Positions 1-12,818 are shown, numbered from the stretch's first letter. The stretch: 64,000 nucleotides of DNA from Patulibacter americanus DSM 16676 (GCF_000420025.1 NZ_ATUD01000008.1:1-64000); one strand, 5' to 3'. Notes: generated by a model not told the origin, from the letters alone. Numbers and translations are program-made.

Positions 1-1
1 C

Positions 2-577
2 GGCTACGGCGACTACGCCCGGGCCGGGTTCCTCCAGCTCCTCGTCGTCGCGACCCTGACCCTCGCCGTCGTCGGGGTCGCCGCCCGTCACCGCGACCGA
101 GCCGTCCGCGGGCTGCTCGCCGCACTCTGCGTGCTCACGCTCGTCGTGCTCCTGAGCGCCCATCTGCGGCTGCGGCTCGTGGAGGACGTCTACGGCCTCA
201 CGCGCGTGCGCTACGGCGGCCACGCCGTTCTGGTCTGGCTCGCGGCGGTCGTCGGCCTCGTGCTGTTGGCGGGCGCCCACCCGGCCGTCGCCCGCCGCGC
301 CCCGCGTGCGGTGCTGCTGCTGGGCCTCGCCGGGGTGCTCGCGTTCTCCCTGTCGAACCCCGACGGGCGGATCGCGGGCTCGATCGTGGCCCGGGCCGCC
401 GATGGACGCCCCGTCGACCTGTCCTACGCGCAGGGCCTGAGCGCCGACGCCCTGCCCCGCCTGCGCACCCTGCCGGCCGACCGGGGCGGCGGGCGGGTCC
501 GGGCGCGGGTGGAGGCGCGGCTGGGGCGCGGGGACGGCCTGGGCGGGCTGAACCTCAGCCGCTGGACGGCGCGCTGA
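2..577 (+). CDS. DUF4173 membrane protein, C-terminal part (truncated by window edge)
   Basis: The last 191 codons of an integral membrane protein; the frame is open from base 2, so the start lies outside the window. The first visible residues (GYGDYARAGFLQL) and the later LVEDVYGLTRVR stretch resemble the conserved block of the DUF4173 family. Three or more hydrophobic segments alternate with short polar loops. The tail after the last one is Arg-rich and probably cytoplasmic. Function is unknown for the family. It ends 39 bases before the next gene on the same strand. The family call is moderately sure because only the end is visible. Confidence 0.7.
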   Translation, partial: GYGDYARAGFLQLLVVATLTLAVVGVAARHRDRAVRGLLAALCVLTLVVLLSAHLRLRLVEDVYGLTRVRYGGHAVLVWLAAVVGLVLLAGAHPAVARRAPRAVLLLGLAGVLAFSLSNPDGRIAGSIVARAADGRPVDLSYAQGLSADALPRLRTLPADRGGGRVRARVEARLGRGDGLGGLNLSRWTAR

Positions 578-616
578 GCGCCCGGGTCCGGCCGTGCCCG
601 GTGCGAGGATGCCCGC

Positions 617-1222
617 GTGCTCCCGCCCTTCGCCCCCGTGGCGCTGCCCCACGCGGACGGCCCTCCGCTGCTGCTGCGGCCCGCGACGCTCGCCGACGCC
701 GTGCCGCTGGCGGCGCTGGTGGCGGCCGACGTCGAGCACCTCGGCGAGCACCTGGGGTGGCCCGCGACGACGACGACGCCGGAGGGCGCGGCGGCCTTCA
801 TCGACCCGTACCTGCGCCGCGACGACGGCCGCGAGCAGATGCTGCTGCTGGCGGACGGCGACGCCGTGGTGGGCGGGACGGTCCTCCTGCACCACGATCC
901 GCGCGTCGGGGCGATCGAGGTCGGGTGCTGGATCGGGACCGGCTACGAGGGCCAGGGGCTCGTACGTCGCGCCGTGCTGGCGACGATCGCGCACGCCCGC
1001 ACCGCCCTGGGCAGCCACCGGGTCGTCTGGACCGCCGCCGCCGGCAACGTCCGCTCCCGGGCCCTGGCGGAGCGCCTCGGATTCCGCCACGAGGGCCGGC
1101 TGCGGGGCGCCGGGCTGCACCGCGGTGAGCACCACGACCTCGACGTGCTGGCCCTCGTGGGGGACGAGATCGACCGGGCCCTCGGCGCGGTCGACCGTCC
1201 CGTCAGTGCGTCTGGCTCGTGA
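617..1222 (+). CDS. GNAT-family N-acetyltransferase (RimJ/RimL type)
   Basis: 201 aa, GTG start at 617. It opens with LLLRPATLADAVPLAALV, the typical first strand and helix of RimJ/RimL-like GNAT enzymes. The acetyl-CoA pyrophosphate loop is seen around residues 108-120 (GTGYEGQGLVRRAV). The late RALAERLGFRHEG segment is the usual GNAT C-terminal motif. It should transfer an acetyl group from acetyl-CoA to an amine; the substrate cannot be told. Its last 20 bases overlap the end of the convergent gdx gene. An ATG at 608 is in another frame and is not used. Confidence 0.85.
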   Translation: MLPPFAPVALPHADGPPLLLRPATLADAVPLAALVAADVEHLGEHLGWPATTTTPEGAAAFIDPYLRRDDGREQMLLLADGDAVVGGTVLLHHDPRVGAIEVGCWIGTGYEGQGLVRRAVLATIAHARTALGSHRVVWTAAAGNVRSRALAERLGFRHEGRLRGAGLHRGEHHDLDVLALVGDEIDRALGAVDRPVSASGS

Positions 1223-1526
1223 GCGCCAGCCCGACCACCCCGGCCGCCACGAGCGCGACGCTGAACAGCCGCGCGGGGGAGGCCGACTCGTGCAGCCACA
1301 CCACGCCGACGATCGCGGCGCCGATCGCGCCGATGCCCGTCCAGACCGCGTAGCCGGTCCCGACGGGCAGGTCGCGCAGCGCGCGGGCGAGCAGCAGCAT
1401 GCTGGCCAGCAGCGCGACGACGAACACCCCCGTCTCGAGCGGCCGGGAGAAGCCGTCGGAGCGCTTGAGGGCGATCGCCCACACGACCTCGAAGAGGCCG
1501 GCCGTCACCAGGGAGAACCACGCCAT
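1203..1526 (-). CDS. gdx: SMR-family guanidinium exporter
   Basis: 107 aa with four membrane segments, the full size of a small multidrug resistance protein. Glu13 (LFEVVWAI) is the conserved proton/substrate residue of TM1. The LPVGTGYAVWTGIGA and ESASPARL blocks are the signature of the Gdx (formerly SugE) subtype, which exports guanidinium in exchange for protons. The ATG at 1524-1526 is chosen because it follows an AAAGGA ribosome site and matches the family length; an upstream in-frame extension to 1640 would run through the riboswitch. Expression is probably switched on by guanidine through the aptamer directly upstream. It acts as a dual-topology dimer in the membrane in characterised relatives. 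Confidence 0.93.
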   Translation of the reverse strand: MAWFSLVTAGLFEVVWAIALKRSDGFSRPLETGVFVVALLASMLLLARALRDLPVGTGYAVWTGIGAIGAAIVGVVWLHESASPARLFSVALVAAGVVGLALTSQTH

Positions 1527-1542
1527 GGTGGGGTCCTTTCGG

Positions 1543-1581
1543 GCGCCGTCGTCACTCCGGGTACGGCGCACCTCGTCCGGG
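1543..1581 (-). ncRNA. guanidine-III (ykkC-III) riboswitch aptamer
   Basis: On the minus strand, bases 1581 to 1543 read as two copies of CCGG (P1) flanking ACGAGGTGCGCCGTAC, then a GACGGCGC block. The GCGCCGT loop can pair with ACGGCGC to form the pseudoknot that defines the guanidine-III class. From memory it matches the Thermobifida fusca aptamer nearly base for base. The 3' pseudoknot strand is followed within 10 bases by the AAAGGA ribosome site of gdx, so control of translation start is the likely mode. Placement before a guanidinium exporter gene is the known genomic context. Confidence 0.9.
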
Positions 1582-1669
1582 CGACCCCGCGCTTCGGGGC
1601 CGCCGATCGACGGTAGCACCGGCTTCGACCCGCCCGCCACGCGCTCCGCGGCGACGCTACGGTGCGGCC

Positions 1670-2341
1670 ATGCTGCCCAGACGCCGCCGCAAGCGCCACG
1701 GCACCCGGACCCGGGGCCTCGCGGCCGCCGCCGCCACGACGACCGTCGCCGTGATCGGGGCGGAGGTCGTGCACCTGTGGCGTCGTCGCCGCGCCCGCCC
1801 GGCCGGAGGCGACGACGGCGTGCCGGACCCGGCGCTGGTGGCCCGCGAGGCGATCGACGTCGTGGTCGCCGGCCACCGCGCCGGTACCGCGAACGAGACG
1901 GCCGTGCTGCACCTCTTCGTCTCCTTCGGGACGACGTTCGCGGTCGCCCGCGCCGTCACGCACTCCATCCGTCGCGGGATCGGCCCGGCGCGCAACGTGC
2001 GCATCGGCGAGCGGCACATCCACCACTTCGTGCCGGGCATCCTGCTCGCCCTGCTGTCGGGCGGCCTGTCGATCGGCCTGCGGCACGAGCCCTCCGACGC
2101 GTGGCTCGCGGTCCCCTTCGGCGTCGGCTCGGCGCTCATCATCGACGAGACCGCGCTGCTCATCGAGCTCTCCGACGTCTACTGGTCCGACCGCGGCGTG
2201 CTCAGCATCGACGTGGGCCTGGGGGCGACGACCGCGCTGGCCTGCCTGGCGCTCCTCGTCCGCGTCGTCCGGCGCGGCGAGCAGGTCGTCCACGCCGACG
2301 TGCGCCCGCCGTCGGCGGCGGCATCGACGCTCCACCGATGA
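1670..2341 (+). CDS. actinobacterial integral membrane protein, unknown function
   Basis: 223 aa. A basic N-terminus is followed by one hydrophobic segment (about 15-37), a polar stretch and then three to four membrane segments. The conserved-looking block GERHIHHFVPGILLALLSGG and the later IIDETALLIELSDVYW contain His, Glu and Asp residues next to membrane helices, which could bind metal, but no function is established. It is expected in the cytoplasmic membrane. Its stop (2339-2341) overlaps a possible ATG of the next gene by the ATGA pattern, so the two may be translationally coupled. Confidence 0.7.
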   Translation: MLPRRRRKRHGTRTRGLAAAAATTTVAVIGAEVVHLWRRRRARPAGGDDGVPDPALVAREAIDVVVAGHRAGTANETAVLHLFVSFGTTFAVARAVTHSIRRGIGPARNVRIGERHIHHFVPGILLALLSGGLSIGLRHEPSDAWLAVPFGVGSALIIDETALLIELSDVYWSDRGVLSIDVGLGATTALACLALLVRVVRRGEQVVHADVRPPSAAASTLHR

Positions 2342-2370
2342 GTTCGGTGGGCGGCCCCGGTCCCCCAACC

Positions 2371-2766
2371 ATGAGCACTTCCACGGGCACCACCACCGTC
2401 GACAACATCGGGGTCGCGATGTTCTCCGTCGCCGACCAGGACGCCGCGATCGCGTTCTACACGGACAAGCTCGGGTTCGAGCTGCGCGCCGACGTGCCGT
2501 ACGGGGAGCACGGCGACGTGCGCTGGGTCGAGGTCGCCCCGCCCGGCTCGACCGCGCGGCTGGCCCTGAACCCGCCGATGGGTGGGGAGCCGGGCGGCAG
2601 CGGGATCGGCGTCGAGACCCCCGACGCGCTCGCGGAGTGGGACCGGCTGCACGCCCTGGGCGGCGTGGACCTCGACCCGCGCCCGCAGGGCGCCGGTCCG
2701 GGCGCGCCGCTGCTCTTCATGCTGCGCGACCCCGACGGCAACCACGTCGCCGTCGTCCAGGTCTGA
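2371..2766 (+). CDS. VOC (glyoxalase/bleomycin resistance) family protein
   Basis: 131 aa. It starts VDNIGVAMFSVADQDAAIAFY and ends FMLRDPDGNHVAVVQV, the two ends of a VOC beta-alpha-beta-beta-beta module. DPDGN with the Val-rich last strand is the usual C-terminal motif. These proteins bind a metal and act on small molecules (glyoxalase, dioxygenase, drug sequestration); the substrate here is unknown. ATG 2371 gives the normal N-terminus. An ATG at 2338 would add 11 residues (MSSVGGPGPPT) and overlap the previous stop; neither has a clear ribosome site. Confidence 0.85.
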   Translation: MSTSTGTTTVDNIGVAMFSVADQDAAIAFYTDKLGFELRADVPYGEHGDVRWVEVAPPGSTARLALNPPMGGEPGGSGIGVETPDALAEWDRLHALGGVDLDPRPQGAGPGAPLLFMLRDPDGNHVAVVQV

Positions 2767-2793
2767 CCCCGGCGCCGGCAGGCCAGGGCGGGG

Positions 2794-2818
2794 GCCGGGG
2801 CGCGACGCGCGCCCCGGC
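2794..2818. terminator. hairpin between convergent genes, likely two-way terminator
   Basis: An 11-base inverted repeat (GCCGGGGCGCG / CGCGCCCCGGC) with a 3-base loop lies in the 61-base gap between the convergent VOC and DAHP synthase genes. There is no T-run on either side, so release would need to be of the non-canonical actinobacterial kind or factor assisted. Confidence 0.6.
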
Positions 2819-2827
2819 GGGAGCGGT

Positions 2828-7724
<4,897 letters not shown>

Positions 7725-7742
7725 GGTGCTGCCTTTCGTCGG

Positions 7743-8429
7743 TCAGCTCTGGATGGGTGAAGGGGAGGGACCCGCGGGACGACGGGGCGGGTTCGCAGGC
7801 GGGCCCGGCGTGGGTTCGTGGTCGGGCGCGCGGCGCATCAGACGGACGAACACGTCCGCGGCGTCCGGGGCCAAGGCACGGATGGCACCCGGGCCGTCGG
7901 GGGCGGCGCGCTGCACGAGCTCGTTGACGGAGGCGACGGCGGCGAGGGCCCGCGAGGGGGTCAGGGGCTCGGCGCCGGGGTCGGACGCAGCGAGCTCGAC
8001 GCTGTTCTGCGCGACGGCCTCGGCGAACCGGTCGAGACCGTCGCGACGTGCCCGCCGGGCCTCGGGGCCCGCGGACGCGAGCTCGAGCAGCGACGCCCGC
8101 TCCCCGGCCGACGACGTGACCATCGCCTCGAGGTAGGCGTCCATCGTGACCCGGACCCGGGTCGGCCACGGGGTGTCGGGACCCGACTCCCGGTGCGCCC
8201 GCATCAGGGCGTCGACCAGACGGTCGAGCACCTCGTGGTGCAGCGCGAGGAGCGCCTCGTCCTTGTCCGGGAAGTGCGCGTAGACCGTGGTGCGCGAGGC
8301 GCGTGCCGCGGCGGCGATGTCGGCGATGGTGGTGGCCGACCAGCCCTTGGCCGCCACCGCCTCGGCGACCCCGCGGAGCACCTGGCGGCGCTGCTGCGCC
8401 CACCGCTCGGGATCGTCACGCTTCGGCAT
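7743..8429 (-). CDS. TetR/AcrR-family transcriptional regulator
   Basis: 228 aa. The N-terminal helix-turn-helix (VLRGVAEAVAAKGWSATTIADIAAAA...SRTTVYAHFPDKDEAL, about residues 18-62) is a clear TetR DNA-binding domain. The C-terminal ligand domain is helical. The last 25 residues are Pro/Arg-rich and look disordered. The ATG at 8429 overlaps the end of the upstream phosphatase gene by 14 bases, so the two are probably one transcript. A 14-base palindrome lies 3 bases upstream of the start codon and is a good candidate for its own operator. The target is probably the adjacent hydroxyacyl-CoA dehydrogenase gene. Confidence 0.88.
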   Translation of the reverse strand: MPKRDDPERWAQQRRQVLRGVAEAVAAKGWSATTIADIAAAARASRTTVYAHFPDKDEALLALHHEVLDRLVDALMRAHRESGPDTPWPTRVRVTMDAYLEAMVTSSAGERASLLELASAGPEARRARRDGLDRFAEAVAQNSVELAASDPGAEPLTPSRALAAVASVNELVQRAAPDGPGAIRALAPDAADVFVRLMRRAPDHEPTPGPPANPPRRPAGPSPSPIQS

Positions 8430-8910
8430 CAGTACGAAATCGTACCACTGCGTCGTCGGCGGACTGTGCCTCCCCTCCGCCGACGCGGGCGGCACCGAAC
8501 CGGCGCACGTATCGGCGCTGCCAGGGCGTTTCGACGGCCCGACGGTGGTAGTGGGTCCGAGTCCACTCCACCGCGAGGCCCGCGTCGAGGCCGGCGAGCT
8601 GGGCGAGACAGGCGATCGCGGTGCCGGTGCGCCCGCGACCGCCCGAGCAGACGACCTCCACCCTGACGCCGGCCCTCGCGCGGGCCAGGGCCTCGGCGAA
8701 CGCCGTCCGGGCGTCGCTTCGATCCGTCGGCAGCCAGAAGTCCGGCCAACGCACCCAGCGGTGGGGGTGGCCCGGGTCGGGCGGCGCGGCGCCGAGCAGG
8801 AACAGCGTCCAGTCCGCCCGCTGCGGTGCCGGGCCGGCCCGCAGCCCGCGGCCGCGCACCCGCGTCCCGTCCGGCAGTACGACCAGGCCGGGCCCGTCCT
8901 CCCATCCCAT
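8416..8910 (-). CDS. small tyrosine/dual-specificity-type protein phosphatase
   Basis: 164 aa. EVVCSGGRGRTGTAIACLA (Cys88 to Arg94) is the C-x5-R phosphate-binding loop of cysteine phosphatases. The Asp in FWLPTDRSDA could be the general acid. The rest is a compact fold rich in Trp and Arg. It probably removes phosphate from Tyr or other phosphoesters; the substrate is unknown. The upstream catalytic His that usually precedes Cys is Val here, as in several bacterial relatives. The stop lies 14 bases inside the TetR gene. Starts diverge from the arginase-family gene with a 52-base gap. Confidence 0.75.
   Translation of the reverse strand: MGWEDGPGLVVLPDGTRVRGRGLRAGPAPQRADWTLFLLGAAPPDPGHPHRWVRWPDFWLPTDRSDARTAFAEALARARAGVRVEVVCSGGRGRTGTAIACLAQLAGLDAGLAVEWTRTHYHRRAVETPWQRRYVRRFGAARVGGGEAQSADDAVVRFRTDAEA
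8432..8445. promoter_or_regulatory. palindromic candidate operator of the TetR gene
   Basis: GTACGA-AA-TCGTAC is a perfect inverted repeat with 6-base arms in an AT-richer patch, 3 bases upstream of the TetR ATG. It lies inside the last codons of the phosphatase gene. Position and symmetry fit TetR autoregulation; binding is inferred. Confidence 0.45.
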
Positions 8911-8962
8911 GTCGCCATCGTCACACGCGCCGTGCGCGCCGTCGCAGGGATACGCTCGCCCG

Positions 8963-9778
8963 ATGCCCCAGGTCCTCGTGTTCCAGGGTCGCGCCGGCGA
9001 CCACAACGACCGGGGGATGGCGGGCGCGGCCGTCGTCGGGGCGGCGCTCGCCGGCCGGCTCGGCGTCGACCCGATCGTGGTGGGCACGCCGGAGCCCGCG
9101 ACGAGCGGCACGTGGGACACCGAGCTGCCCGCCGCGCTGCCGGCGCTGCGCGCGCTCGCGGCCGCCCACGAGAGCGTGCTGGCCGCGGGCGACGTCCCCG
9201 TGAGCGCGCTGTCCCGCTGCGCCGCCGGGCTGGCGACGGTCCCGACCGTCGCGGCACGGCATCCCGACGCGCGGATCGTCTGGCTCGACGCCCACGGCGA
9301 CCTCAACACGCCCGCCGGGTCGGCGAGCGGCTACCTCGGCGGGCTCGTCCTGAGCGCCGCCGCGGGCTGGTGGGACTCCGGCCTCGGCGCCGGCCTGGAC
9401 CCCGCCAACGTCGTCCTCGTAGGCGCCCGGGATCTCGACGCGGCGGAGCAGGCGCTCGTCGACGACGGGACGATCGCGCTGGCCGCGGGCCCCGATTTGC
9501 TCGACGTGCTCGACCGCCACGTCGGGAAGCACCCCGTCCTCGTGCACCTGGACTGCGACGTGACCGAGCCGGGCCTGCTGCCGACGGAGTTCTCCGTCCC
9601 CGGCGGCCTGGACCTCGCGGCCCTGCGGGCGGTGGCCGAGCGGCTGGCGCAGAACCCCCTCGCGGGCCTGGAGATCGCGGAGTTCGAGGCCCAGGGCGAC
9701 CCGACGGACGGCCAGGCCCGTGCCGCCGCGCTGCTCGACGCGATCGCCCCGCTGCTGGACCGCGCTGCGCGGGGCTGA
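8963..9778 (+). CDS. arginase/agmatinase/formiminoglutamase (ureohydrolase) family protein
   Basis: 271 aa. IVWLDAHGDLNTP supplies the D-A-H-x-D manganese site and VLVHLDCDVTEPGLLP the D-x-D site, the two hallmark motifs of ureohydrolases. The middle GGLVLSAAAG region is the loop that in arginases carries substrate contacts. It should hydrolyse a guanidino or formimino compound, but the specificity cannot be read off; the sequence is shorter than typical arginases (about 300 aa). An ATG at 8963 gives the natural first strand MPQVLVFQGR. It converges on the next gene across a hairpin. Confidence 0.85.
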   Translation: MPQVLVFQGRAGDHNDRGMAGAAVVGAALAGRLGVDPIVVGTPEPATSGTWDTELPAALPALRALAAAHESVLAAGDVPVSALSRCAAGLATVPTVAARHPDARIVWLDAHGDLNTPAGSASGYLGGLVLSAAAGWWDSGLGAGLDPANVVLVGARDLDAAEQALVDDGTIALAAGPDLLDVLDRHVGKHPVLVHLDCDVTEPGLLPTEFSVPGGLDLAALRAVAERLAQNPLAGLEIAEFEAQGDPTDGQARAAALLDAIAPLLDRAARG

Positions 9779-9790
9779 GCAGTCAGCCCC
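9771..9790. terminator. hairpin over the end of the arginase-family gene
   Basis: GGGGCTGA-GCAG-TCAGCCCC forms an 8-base stem with a 4-base loop that includes the stop codon. It sits between convergent genes and could stop transcription from both sides; no T-run follows. Confidence 0.5.
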
Positions 9791-9801
9791 GCCCCCGTCC
9801 C

Positions 9802-10914
9802 TCAGTTCCGGCGGAGCACGAAGACGTCCTGGTTGCCGAGCAGGCCGCCCTCGACGTACAGCTCGACGGACCACGCCGGGGTGACGGTGGACAGCACCCA
9901 CTCCGGGAGCAGGAACGTGTGCCCCCAGTCGGGGCTCTCGACGCCCCAGTCCCCGCCGTCGCCGAAGGGGTCGAAGAACCAGGTCCCGCCCTCGGCCATG
10001 CTGCGTTGGGCGGAGAGCACGTGCTCCTCGGAGAGCCCCGGGTCCGCGCCGAGGAACACGTTCAGCGCGTGCCAGCCGTGGGTCGTCGCGAGGAGGTGGC
10101 CGCCGGGACGGATGACCCGGTGCATCTCATCGAGCCAGCGGACGGCGGCCGGCGGCGAGAAATGCGACCAGATCGAGATGGCGAACGCCGCGTCCAGGAC
10201 GGCGTCGTCCAGGGCGAGCGGCGGATCATCCTGGCTGACGAAGAACGTCCCGTCCAGCTCGCGATCGGCCCACGCGACCGCCGCGGCGTTCGGGTCGCAG
10301 CCGTACCACTCCACGTCCGGCCGGGCGGCGATCAGGGGCCGGAGCACCCGCCCGGACGAGCAGCCGAAATCGAGCACGCGTGCGCCGTCCCCGAGCGCGA
10401 CCCCGGCGGTCGCGAACGTCTCGGCGACCATGTCGGCAACGCGCGGCGCTCCGGCGGCGGCCATCGGTCCGCGGTCCATCGCGTGCACGTCCTCGGGCGG
10501 ATCGTGCGGCCGCATCCCGATGGCGTCGATCGCGGCCTCGTCACGGGCGTGGAGGGCCAGCTGGAGGAGGGCCGCCGCGCGGTCGCCCTCGCCCGCGGCC
10601 TCGAACTCGGCGCGGGTGGTCGCGTCGAGCCCGCCGAGCAGGCGCTCCTGCTCGCTCGCGGACAACCGGCCCGCCAACGCGCCGGAGATCGCCGGACCCG
10701 CCGGGGCGGGCACGGCGTGCCGCCGACCGACGAGGTCGAGGAGCGCCCGCCGGGCGCTCGACGACTCCACCGCGCTCCGCGCCGCCTCCGCCGCCCGGCG
10801 CGCCGCCGCCTCACGGCCTTCGACGGTCCCGCGCACAGGACCGAAGGCCAGACCACGATCGATGAGGTTCCGGGCGCGTCGCCGGCGAGCCAGGCTCTCG
10901 AGCATGCCCGGCAC
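9802..10914 (-). CDS. SAM-dependent methyltransferase (class I)
   Basis: 370 aa. The first 120 residues are an Ala/Arg-rich helical region with no clear family. The methyltransferase domain follows: RVLDFGCSSGRVLRPL (motif I), VEWYGCDPNAAAVAW (motif II acidic end), AFAISIWSHF and RWLDEMHRVIRPGGHLLATTHG (post-motif). The acceptor is unknown. The C-terminal WVESPDWGHTFLLPEWV-like stretch is Trp-rich. ATG 10914 (MPGMLESL) is taken; Met4 at 10905 is possible. It diverges from gnd with a 128-base gap. Confidence 0.82.
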   Translation of the reverse strand: MPGMLESLARRRRARNLIDRGLAFGPVRGTVEGREAAARRAAEAARSAVESSSARRALLDLVGRRHAVPAPAGPAISGALAGRLSASEQERLLGGLDATTRAEFEAAGEGDRAAALLQLALHARDEAAIDAIGMRPHDPPEDVHAMDRGPMAAAGAPRVADMVAETFATAGVALGDGARVLDFGCSSGRVLRPLIAARPDVEWYGCDPNAAAVAWADRELDGTFFVSQDDPPLALDDAVLDAAFAISIWSHFSPPAAVRWLDEMHRVIRPGGHLLATTHGWHALNVFLGADPGLSEEHVLSAQRSMAEGGTWFFDPFGDGGDWGVESPDWGHTFLLPEWVLSTVTPAWSVELYVEGGLLGNQDVFVLRRN

Positions 10915-10946
10915 TCTATGACGGCGCCGCCGTCGTCGGCCCGTCC

Positions 10947-10978
10947 TCCCACGCGCGGGGCCCCACGAGGGCGTGGGA
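10947..10978. promoter_or_regulatory. overlapping inverted repeats between methyltransferase gene and gnd
   Basis: TCCCACGC (10947-10954) pairs with GCGTGGGA (10971-10978), and a nested CCCACG/CGTGGG pair (10962-10977) competes for the same right arm. The site lies in the divergent promoter gap, 65 bases before gnd. It could be an operator or a switchable leader hairpin. Confidence 0.3.
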
Positions 10979-11042
10979 GTAGCGTCCTCCGAAGGAGGGG
11001 CGACGCGGACCGCCGCCCCTGGGTCGGTACGAAGGGACCAGC

Positions 11043-12482
11043 ATGAGCAGCACCACGGGGACGGCGAACATCGGGGTCGTCGGGTTGGCGGTGATGGGCG
11101 CCAACCTGGCCCGCAACCTGGCGGGGCGCGAGGGCAACACCGTCGCGGTGTTCAACCGCTCGCCGGAGCGGACCCGCCGGCTGGTGCAGGAGCACCCCGA
11201 GGCCGGGTTCGTCGCCAGCGAGGACCTCGACGACTTCGTCGCGTCCCTGAGCCGGCCGCGCACCGCGATCATCATGGTCCAGGCCGGCAAGGGCACGGAC
11301 GCGGTCATCGACGGGCTCGCGGAGCGCTTCGAGGCGGGCGACATCATCGTGGACGGCGGCAACGCCAACTTCGAGGACACGATGCGCCGCGAGCGCGCAC
11401 TGCGCGAGCGCGGGCTGAACTTCGTCGGCGTCGGCATCTCCGGCGGCGAGGAGGGGGCGCTGCGTGGCCCGTCGATCATGCCCGGCGGGTCCGAGGAGGC
11501 GTACGCGACGCTCGGCCCGATCCTCGAGACGATCGCGGCGCGCGTCGACGACGAGCCGTGCGTCACCCACGTAGGGACGGACGGCGCGGGCCACTTCGTG
11601 AAGATGATCCACAACGGCATCGAGTACGCCGACATGCAGCTGATCGGCGAGTCCTACGACCTGCTGCGCCGCGTCGGCGGGCACGACGTCGACGCCATCG
11701 CCGACGTCTTCGGGGCGTGGAACGACGGGGACCTGCAGAGCTACCTCATCGAGATCACGGGCGAGGTGCTGCGCCAGCGCGACGCGACCACGGGGGAGCC
11801 GCTGGTCGACGTCATCGTCGACCAGGCGGGCTCGAAGGGCACCGGCGTGTGGACCGTCCAGAACGCGGTCGGGCTCGGGATCCCGGTCGGCGGCATCGCC
11901 GAGGCGGTCTTCGCCCGCGCCGTGTCGAGCAAGCCGGAGCAGCGCGAAGCGGTCCGACGGGCGGTCACCTCGCGTCCCGATCCGGTCGCGGTGGGCGAGG
12001 GCTTCGAGGACGACGTGCGCGCGGCGCTCTACGCGTCGAAGGTCGTCGCCTACGCCCAGGGGTTCGACGCGATCATCGCCGGCGCCGAGCAGTACGGCTG
12101 GGACATCGACCTGTCGGAGATCGCGCGCATCTGGCGCGGCGGCTGCATCATCCGGGCGCGGTTCCTCAACCGGATCATGGACGCGTACCGCCGTGACACC
12201 CGGCCGGCCACCCTGCTGGAGGACCCGTACTTCGCCGACGTCGTGGCGCAGGGCGAGGCGGCCTGGCGGCGCGTGGTCGTCGTGGCGGCGCAGTCCGGCG
12301 TGCCGGCCCCGGGGTTCTCGTCCGCCCTGGCGTACTACGACGCGCTCGCGTCGGAGCGCCTGCCCGCCGCGCTCACCCAGGGGCTGCGCGACTTCTTCGG
12401 CGCGCACACCTACCGGCGGACGGACCGCGAGGGCACGTTCCACACGCTGTGGTCCGGCGACCGCAGCGAGGTCGAGGCCTAG
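11043..12482 (+). CDS. gnd: 6-phosphogluconate dehydrogenase, decarboxylating
   Basis: 479 aa, full length for the long (480-aa) form. It oxidises 6-phosphogluconate to ribulose-5-phosphate plus CO2 and NADPH in the pentose phosphate pathway. IGVVGLAVMGANLARNLA is the dinucleotide site, with Asn-Arg-Ser after the second strand favouring NADP. VGISGGEEGALRGPSIMPGG and GAGHFVKMIHNGIEYADMQL carry the substrate and catalytic Lys/Glu residues. The all-helical C-terminal domain ends with the tail ...YRRTDREGTFHTLWSGD. A GAAGGGACC ribosome site precedes the ATG. It is a housekeeping gene, probably monocistronic. Confidence 0.95.
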   Translation: MSSTTGTANIGVVGLAVMGANLARNLAGREGNTVAVFNRSPERTRRLVQEHPEAGFVASEDLDDFVASLSRPRTAIIMVQAGKGTDAVIDGLAERFEAGDIIVDGGNANFEDTMRRERALRERGLNFVGVGISGGEEGALRGPSIMPGGSEEAYATLGPILETIAARVDDEPCVTHVGTDGAGHFVKMIHNGIEYADMQLIGESYDLLRRVGGHDVDAIADVFGAWNDGDLQSYLIEITGEVLRQRDATTGEPLVDVIVDQAGSKGTGVWTVQNAVGLGIPVGGIAEAVFARAVSSKPEQREAVRRAVTSRPDPVAVGEGFEDDVRAALYASKVVAYAQGFDAIIAGAEQYGWDIDLSEIARIWRGGCIIRARFLNRIMDAYRRDTRPATLLEDPYFADVVAQGEAAWRRVVVVAAQSGVPAPGFSSALAYYDALASERLPAALTQGLRDFFGAHTYRRTDREGTFHTLWSGDRSEVEA

Positions 12483-12489
12483 GACACCC

Positions 12490-12508
12490 CGCCACCGCGC
12501 CGGTGGCG
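12490..12508 (+). terminator. hairpin 7 bases after gnd
   Basis: CGCCACC-GCGCC-GGTGGCG has a perfect 7-base stem just after the gnd stop. GC-rich sequence with no T-run follows, so termination is likely but not certain. Confidence 0.5.
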
Positions 12509-12541
12509 CCCGCGCGGGGCGCTACCGGGGCGGCGCGGAGG

Positions 12542-12718
12542 TCAGGCGCGGTCGTGCGGCTGCCGCTCGCGCCGGGCGGCGCCGGGCCACGGGGCGATGA
12601 GGGCGACGAGCGCGACGACGACGAGCGGCAGGGCGCGCTCGATGCCGGAGATGGCGGTCACCGCGACGACGGAGATGACCGCGACGGCGACGATGAACAG
12701 ACGGACGGTGTTCGACAT
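12542..12718 (-). CDS. small two-helix membrane protein
   Basis: 58 aa. MSNTVRLFIVAVAVISVVAV and ALPLVVVALVALIAPW are two hydrophobic helices joined by a short Ser-Gly-Ile-Glu-Arg turn; the tail is Arg/Gln/His-rich and probably cytoplasmic. The ATG at 12716-12718 is chosen because it follows AGGGA on the minus strand and begins a normal membrane helix; a longer frame to 12760 adds an unlikely polar extension. No family is recognised. It is transcribed alone, convergent with gnd. Confidence 0.55.
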   Translation of the reverse strand: MSNTVRLFIVAVAVISVVAVTAISGIERALPLVVVALVALIAPWPGAARRERQPHDRA

Positions 12719-12800
12719 GGGGGAGTCCCTTGGTCGTAGACAGTTCGTGACAAACCACACTAGCAGCGGGTCACGGTGATCGGCCAGGGCCGGTGCGTCG

Positions 12801-12818
12801 GTTCACCGAACGTTCACC
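12801..12818. promoter_or_regulatory. tandem GTTCACC repeats upstream of the LuxR-type regulator
   Basis: GTTCACC occurs at 12801-12807 and again at 12812-12818, exactly 11 bases apart, one helical turn. Similar TTCACC sequences lie in other gaps of the RiPP cluster. This may be a regulator site; nothing proves it. Confidence 0.3.

Noticed and set aside
10962..10995. Riboswitch before gnd
   Set aside because: The short hairpins here (CCCACG/CGTGGG, CCTCC/GGAGG) do not match any riboswitch class I know.
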